Of a stretch of DNA of 8,973 bases, positions 6,446 through 8,973 are shown in pieces (position 1 is the stretch's first letter; every line of letters begins with the position of its first letter). The notes below the pieces were generated by a model. That model was not told where the DNA came from. It made no database searches and saw only the letters and a list, made by a program, of their open reading frames with translations. The stretch is taken from NCBI GenBank assembly GCA_905214175.1, contig CAJMLD010000054.1:1-8973 (forward strand), read 5' to 3'. The position numbers and the translations under genes are program-made. The stretch is from an uncultured bacterium (GTDB taxonomy: Bacteria > Actinomycetota > Coriobacteriia > Coriobacteriales > Atopobiaceae).

Positions 6446-7018
6446 GTGGACGCCATCACATTTGCGCAGATGAGGCAGGGGCACGTACTCATGGCAGTGT
6501 GCTGCGCGCTGTATCTTGCCTGGTGGATCATCTTCTTCTGGCCCAAGGTTGGCGGGGGCTCCGCGCAGGGGACGCTGCGAACTGTCGGTATCGTGGCAAT
6601 TCTCGGTGCGGTGGCGTGCGGCGTTCTGGGCGCAACGCGCATCTGCGGCGGAGCGGCTGGCCTGGCGCCAACGGAGGCCGTTGTTGGGTGCCTGGTGGGT
6701 TCCGTGGTGCTTTACCTGGTTCTTCTCGTTATCACGCAGCGCATGTTCCAGCGTCAGCCCACTGCCGAGCTGGTGCTCTTCGTGGCGTGGCTTGGCATGG
6801 AGGCGCTTTGCGCGCTGGCGCTTGGAGGCACGGGGCAGACCGGCGCGGCCATGCTCGTAGCGGGGCTCGCTGCGGTGGGGTTTGTCGTGAGCCTGGTATG
6901 CTACGTGCTCTACTACCGTCTTGACCCGCTGCCGTCGTTTGTTGACGGGTGCGTGCCGCTGGCGCTTATCGGCATGGTGAGCGTTGTGATTGCGTGCGTC
7001 CTGCCTACCGTGACGTAG
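6446..7018 (+). CDS. Hypothetical integral membrane protein, about six transmembrane segments
   Basis: The predicted 190-residue protein is unrecognised. Hydrophobic stretches at about residues 14-32, 46-64, 78-97, 108-127, 133-156 and 168-187 suggest six membrane spans with short loops. Charged residues are few: basic residues sit near R10, K34, R45, R99, R103 and R158. There is no signal peptide, no lipobox and no obvious catalytic motif. It is not the larger YeeE/YedE transporter sometimes linked to selenium genes: it is too short and I do not see that family's signature. The GTG start is 14 bp after the ATPase stop, so translation could be coupled to that gene. Equally, it could belong with the selenium block, since yqeC converges on it 40 bp away. 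Third-position GC is high, like the catabolic genes and unlike the ATPase, which weakly favours it being native to the locus. Confidence 0.72.
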   Translation: MDAITFAQMRQGHVLMAVCCALYLAWWIIFFWPKVGGGSAQGTLRTVGIVAILGAVACGVLGATRICGGAAGLAPTEAVVGCLVGSVVLYLVLLVITQRMFQRQPTAELVLFVAWLGMEALCALALGGTGQTGAAMLVAGLAAVGFVVSLVCYVLYYRLDPLPSFVDGCVPLALIGMVSVVIACVLPTVT

Positions 7019-7035
7019 GATCGAGCTCCCGCGGC

Positions 7036-7058
7036 CCACGCCCTCCGCGACCGCGTGG
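7036..7058. terminator. Weak inverted repeat between convergent genes
   Basis: CCACGC (7036-7041) pairs with GCGTGG (7053-7058) around an 11-base loop in the 40-bp gap between the membrane-protein stop and the yqeC stop. There is no T-run on either strand, so termination here is only a possibility. Confidence 0.25.
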
Positions 7059-7766
7059 CTACACCCGCTCCAGGCGATGCTCGCGCACGGAGCCGGCAGT
7101 GACGGGCGTCTCGTCCCCGCATGCGCGCAGGGCTGCGGCAAACCGCGCGGCAAGCTCAATGCCGGCCTGGTCGTCGGCCTGGTTCACCACGATGTCGTCC
7201 GCGCGCACCACTCCCGCCGCGTGCTCGGTGGCGACAAAGCGCGCATAGAGCTCGGGCGTGCACTCGTCGGCTTGGGAGCAGCCCACGGCCTTGCACATGA
7301 GCTCCGGTCGATGCACAACCTCGCCCACGTGCCCGCCAAAGCCGGATGCGCCTACCACCTGGATGGTCTGGCTGCTCTCGGTCGGTACCACGGGCTCGTG
7401 TGCCGCGTGCGCCTTATGGGGCAACCTGCGTGCGCCATCGGCCTCCACCAGCACGCGGTCGGCGAGCACGGCAAGCGTCCCAAAGCCAAGCGACGGCGCG
7501 CACAGCTTTCCGGCGGCCTCGTCGTCACCCTCCGCGCGAGTCCCCACGCACACCACACGGGAGTACCAAAGCGCCTGCTCAACGTCGAGCTCCGTGGCGT
7601 CAAGCAGGAGCGGGCAGCCCTCGGGCGCAAGCATGTGGGTGGACGTGGCGATAACCACCGTGCAGCCCAGCTCGCGCGCAAGCTCGTTCACGAGGGTCGA
7701 CTTGCCGCCGCTCCCCACCACTGAGAGAACCCCGCTATCCGTTCGCAGCAAATCCGTAAGATTCAT
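7059..7766 (-). CDS. yqeC: YqeC: selenium-dependent molybdenum hydroxylase accessory protein
   Basis: The predicted 235-residue protein fits the YqeC family, a marker of loci for selenium-dependent molybdenum hydroxylases (labile, non-selenocysteine selenium bound at the molybdenum site). Its P-loop-like N-terminus VVGSGGKST (16-24) is followed by IATSTHML (39-46) and then the family signature EADGARRLPHKAHAAHEPVV (108-127). VVGASGFG (137-144) and VVHRPEL (150-156) follow. The nucleotide-binding loop implies an NTP-dependent step in making or inserting the selenium-containing cofactor; the chemistry is not established. The ATG at 7766 (minus strand) has AAGGG (7773-7777 on the plus strand) six bases upstream. 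It is divergent from yedF and convergent with the membrane-protein gene. The opposite-strand reading frame of similar length is a GC-bias shadow. Confidence 0.9.
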   Translation of the reverse strand: MNLTDLLRTDSGVLSVVGSGGKSTLVNELARELGCTVVIATSTHMLAPEGCPLLLDATELDVEQALWYSRVVCVGTRAEGDDEAAGKLCAPSLGFGTLAVLADRVLVEADGARRLPHKAHAAHEPVVPTESSQTIQVVGASGFGGHVGEVVHRPELMCKAVGCSQADECTPELYARFVATEHAAGVVRADDIVVNQADDQAGIELAARFAAALRACGDETPVTAGSVREHRLERV

Positions 7767-7787
7767 GAGGAACCCTTACAAAAAGTC

Positions 7788-7833
7788 ATATGCTCTAATG
7801 AGGCGAGAGAACACCCGCTGTCTCACAGCATAT
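7788..7833. repeat. Nested inverted repeats in the yqeC side of the divergent region
   Basis: ATATGCT (7788-7794) and AGCATAT (7827-7833) are perfect inverted arms 32 bases apart. Inside them GCTGT (7817-7821) and ACAGC (7825-7829) form a small hairpin with a CTC loop. The outer arms flank the likely yqeC promoter zone and could be operator half-sites; nothing identifies the regulator. Confidence 0.3.
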
Positions 7834-7837
7834 CGGA

Positions 7838-7866
7838 TGAGACAAAGGGACTGTCCCTTTGTCTCA
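7838..7866. repeat. Perfect 29-bp palindrome in the yqeC-yedF divergent intergenic region
   Basis: TGAGACAAAGGGAC (7838-7851) and its exact complement GTCCCTTTGTCTCA (7853-7866) flank a single central T. A direct copy of the terminal heptamer TGTCTCA also lies at 7820-7826. There is no T-run on either side, so it is not a standard terminator. GGGACNGTCCC-type palindromes resemble REP elements mobilised by REP-associated tyrosine transposases, though no transposase is present here. It could also be an operator shared by yqeC and yedF. Confidence 0.88.
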
Positions 7867-7886
7867 CGGTTCTTTCGCCCTAACGT

Positions 7887-7892
7887 TATACA
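7887..7892 (+). promoter_or_regulatory. Weak candidate -10 box for yedF
   Basis: TATACA, 20 bases downstream of the palindrome, matches four of six positions of the -10 consensus. No convincing -35 is seen at normal spacing. The rest of the 198-bp gap (7767-7964) holds only the inverted repeats described and the ribosome binding sites of the two divergent genes. Confidence 0.25.
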
Positions 7893-7964
7893 CTCGTGTG
7901 GTTAACGCCCGACGTCACTCGACGAAAGCCGCGGTGCTCCGTCGGCAAACAGATTGGAGTCACC

Positions 7965-8576
7965 ATGAAGATCGACGCACGCAATCTCACCTGCCCAAAG
8001 CCCGTCGTGCTCACGCTGGAGGCCCTGCCCAAGCTTGCCGCCGGCGAGTCCCTCGAGGTCGTCGTCAACGACTCCGTTGCCCTGGGCAACCTCACACGCC
8101 TTGCGGCCGAGAAGAACTGCGACCTCACCACCGCTGCCTCCGGTGACGAGACTACCCTCACCCTTACCCCGCGCGGCGAGGTGAGCGCTTCCGAGAACGC
8201 CGCCTCCGAGGCCCAGGCCTTCTGCGACCTACCAGCCACCGGCGCCTCCGTCATCGCCGTTGACACCGACTCCATGGGTCGTGGGGACGAGAAGCTCGGC
8301 CACATCCTCATGAAGGGTCTTATCTACGCCCTGGCGCACGGCGAGTCCGTCCCCAAGAAGATGATCTTCTTCAACGGCGGTGCGCACCTCACCTGCGAGG
8401 GCTCGGAGTCGCTTGAGGACATTAAGGAGCTCGAGAGCCGCGGCACGCAGATCCTCACCTGTGGTACCTGCCTTGACTTCTACGGCATTCGCGAGAAGCT
8501 CGCCGTGGGCGGCGTGACCAACCTGTACGAGATTGCCAAGGTCATGGCCGGCGAGCCGGGCGTCACCACGCTGTAG
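7965..8576 (+). CDS. yedF: YedF: sulfurtransferase-like selenium metabolism protein (TusA domain plus DsrE-like domain)
   Basis: The predicted 203-residue protein has two parts. Residues 1-70 are TusA-like with the reactive cysteine in CPKP (C10-P13). Residues 92-196 are DsrE/F-like, with AVDTDSMGRGDEKLG (98-112), IFFNGGAHL (134-142), a conserved C144, and TCGTCLDFYG (165-174) containing C166 and C169. This is the architecture of the YedF family found beside selD and selenium-dependent hydroxylase genes, where it is thought to carry or channel selenium (or persulfide/selenide) to the maturation machinery; that role is inferred from gene context. The ATG at 7965 is preceded by GGAG (7956-7959) and begins the TusA fold exactly. 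An in-frame upstream start near 7896 would add 23 unrelated residues. It is probably cotranscribed with the class V aminotransferase 15 bp downstream. Confidence 0.93.
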   Translation: MKIDARNLTCPKPVVLTLEALPKLAAGESLEVVVNDSVALGNLTRLAAEKNCDLTTAASGDETTLTLTPRGEVSASENAASEAQAFCDLPATGASVIAVDTDSMGRGDEKLGHILMKGLIYALAHGESVPKKMIFFNGGAHLTCEGSESLEDIKELESRGTQILTCGTCLDFYGIREKLAVGGVTNLYEIAKVMAGEPGVTTL

Positions 8577-8591
8577 CCCAAGGCCGGCACC

Positions 8592-8973
8592 ATGATCTAC
8601 CTCAACTGCGCCGCCACCTCGCACCAGCGCCCGGAGTGCGTGATTGACGCCGTCGCGGACGCCCTGCGCACCTTTGGCTCGTGCGGCCGCGGCGCCCACG
8701 AGTCCGAGCTTGCTGCGGCCCGCTCCATCGCCCTTGCGCGGAAGCGGGTCTCGGCGCTTCTCGGCTTTGGTCATCCCGAGCGTCTGGTCTTTGCTGCCAA
8801 CGCTACCGAGGCGCTCAACATGGCCATCCTGGGCACGGTGCCCGATGGTGGCCGCGTGGTGGCAACGGATTGGGACCACAACTCGATCCTGCGGCCGCTC
8901 TATCGCCTGCGTGACGAGAGGGGCGTGACGCTCAGCTTTGCGGCGGCGGACCGCCGCGGCGCATTGGACATAG
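8592..8973 (+). CDS. Class V aminotransferase, cysteine desulfurase/selenocysteine lyase-like, 3' end outside the window
   Basis: The first 127 codons are present and open to the window end. The N-terminus MIYLNCAATSHQRPECV (1-17) and the GRGAHESE segment (33-40) match the NifS/CsdB-like cysteine desulfurase family. VFAANATEALNMAILG (65-80) is the phosphate-loop region of PLP fold-type I enzymes. DWDHNSILRPL (91-101) is the equivalent of the EHNSVLRPL motif (His stacking on PLP), with Asp in place of the usual Glu. The PLP lysine and catalytic cysteine would lie downstream of the window. Full length should be about 375-385 residues. Its start is 15 bp after the yedF stop, with only a weak AAGG (8580-8583) before the ATG, suggesting translational coupling. 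Beside yedF it is likely to supply selenium or sulfur from (seleno)cysteine for the hydroxylase cofactor. It is not safely distinguishable from a general cysteine desulfurase. Confidence 0.88.
   Translation, partial: MIYLNCAATSHQRPECVIDAVADALRTFGSCGRGAHESELAAARSIALARKRVSALLGFGHPERLVFAANATEALNMAILGTVPDGGRVVATDWDHNSILRPLYRLRDERGVTLSFAAADRRGALDI

Noticed and set aside
6167..7159. Minus-strand open frame opposite the ATPase end and membrane protein
   Set aside because: It overlaps three better-supported genes, and its translation is composition-driven and rich in R, H and P.
7077..7724. Plus-strand open frame opposite yqeC
   Set aside because: The minus strand shows the clear YqeC signature EADGARRLPHKAHAAHEPVV; the plus-strand translation matches nothing recognised.
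7838..7866. Palindrome as a bidirectional intrinsic terminator
   Set aside because: No T-run follows on either strand, and it lies between divergent gene starts rather than gene ends.
7965..8576. Selenocysteine codon (in-frame TGA) in yedF or its neighbours
   Set aside because: yedF and the visible part of the aminotransferase read through without an internal TGA, and their key cysteines are ordinary TGC codons.

Overview
This GC-rich, codon-biased window most likely comes from an anaerobic actinobacterium of the Coriobacteriia (Olsenella/Atopobium/Collinsella type). That assignment is an inference from composition and gene content; no rRNA or other phylogenetic marker is present. It carries part of a selenium- and molybdenum-dependent purine/hydantoin catabolism locus, related to the E. 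coli ygeW-ygeX-ygeY-hyuA-yqeA-ssnA-ygfK-xdhD region and to the uric-acid/xanthine degradation clusters of gut anaerobes.

Layout. Bases 1-4881 hold a plus-strand catabolic block. It begins with the C-terminal 289 residues of the carbamoyltransferase-like YgeW, then a strong intrinsic terminator, carbamate kinase (arcC/yqeA), a ModE-like winged-helix fused to a MocA-like nucleotidyltransferase, a dihydropyrimidinase/D-hydantoinase (hyuA/ygeZ type), and a RidA enamine/imine deaminase that ends at a second strong terminator (4915-4951). Bases 4982-5077 hold four 22-bp tandem repeats plus a partial fifth, directly in front of an AAA-type ATPase of the DUF4143 family (5145-6431). A closely coupled gene for an unknown six-segment membrane protein follows (6446-7018). 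Bases 7059-7766, on the minus strand, encode YqeC. After a 198-bp divergent intergenic region with a perfect 29-bp palindrome come YedF (7965-8576) and the first 127 codons of a class V aminotransferase/cysteine desulfurase-like gene, cut by the window end.

How the genes fit together. YgeW, carbamate kinase and hydantoinase would process ring-opened purine or hydantoin intermediates and recover ATP from a carbamoyl group. RidA would remove the reactive enamines made by PLP lyases such as YgeX (diaminopropionate ammonia-lyase), not visible here. The MocA-like protein, YqeC, YedF and the NifS-like enzyme belong to the set thought to build the labile selenium-containing molybdenum cofactor of selenium-dependent molybdenum hydroxylases (xanthine dehydrogenase/purine hydroxylase type), which are presumably encoded outside the window. 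The ATPase and its repeat array look like an independent module sitting between the catabolic block and the selenium-maturation block.
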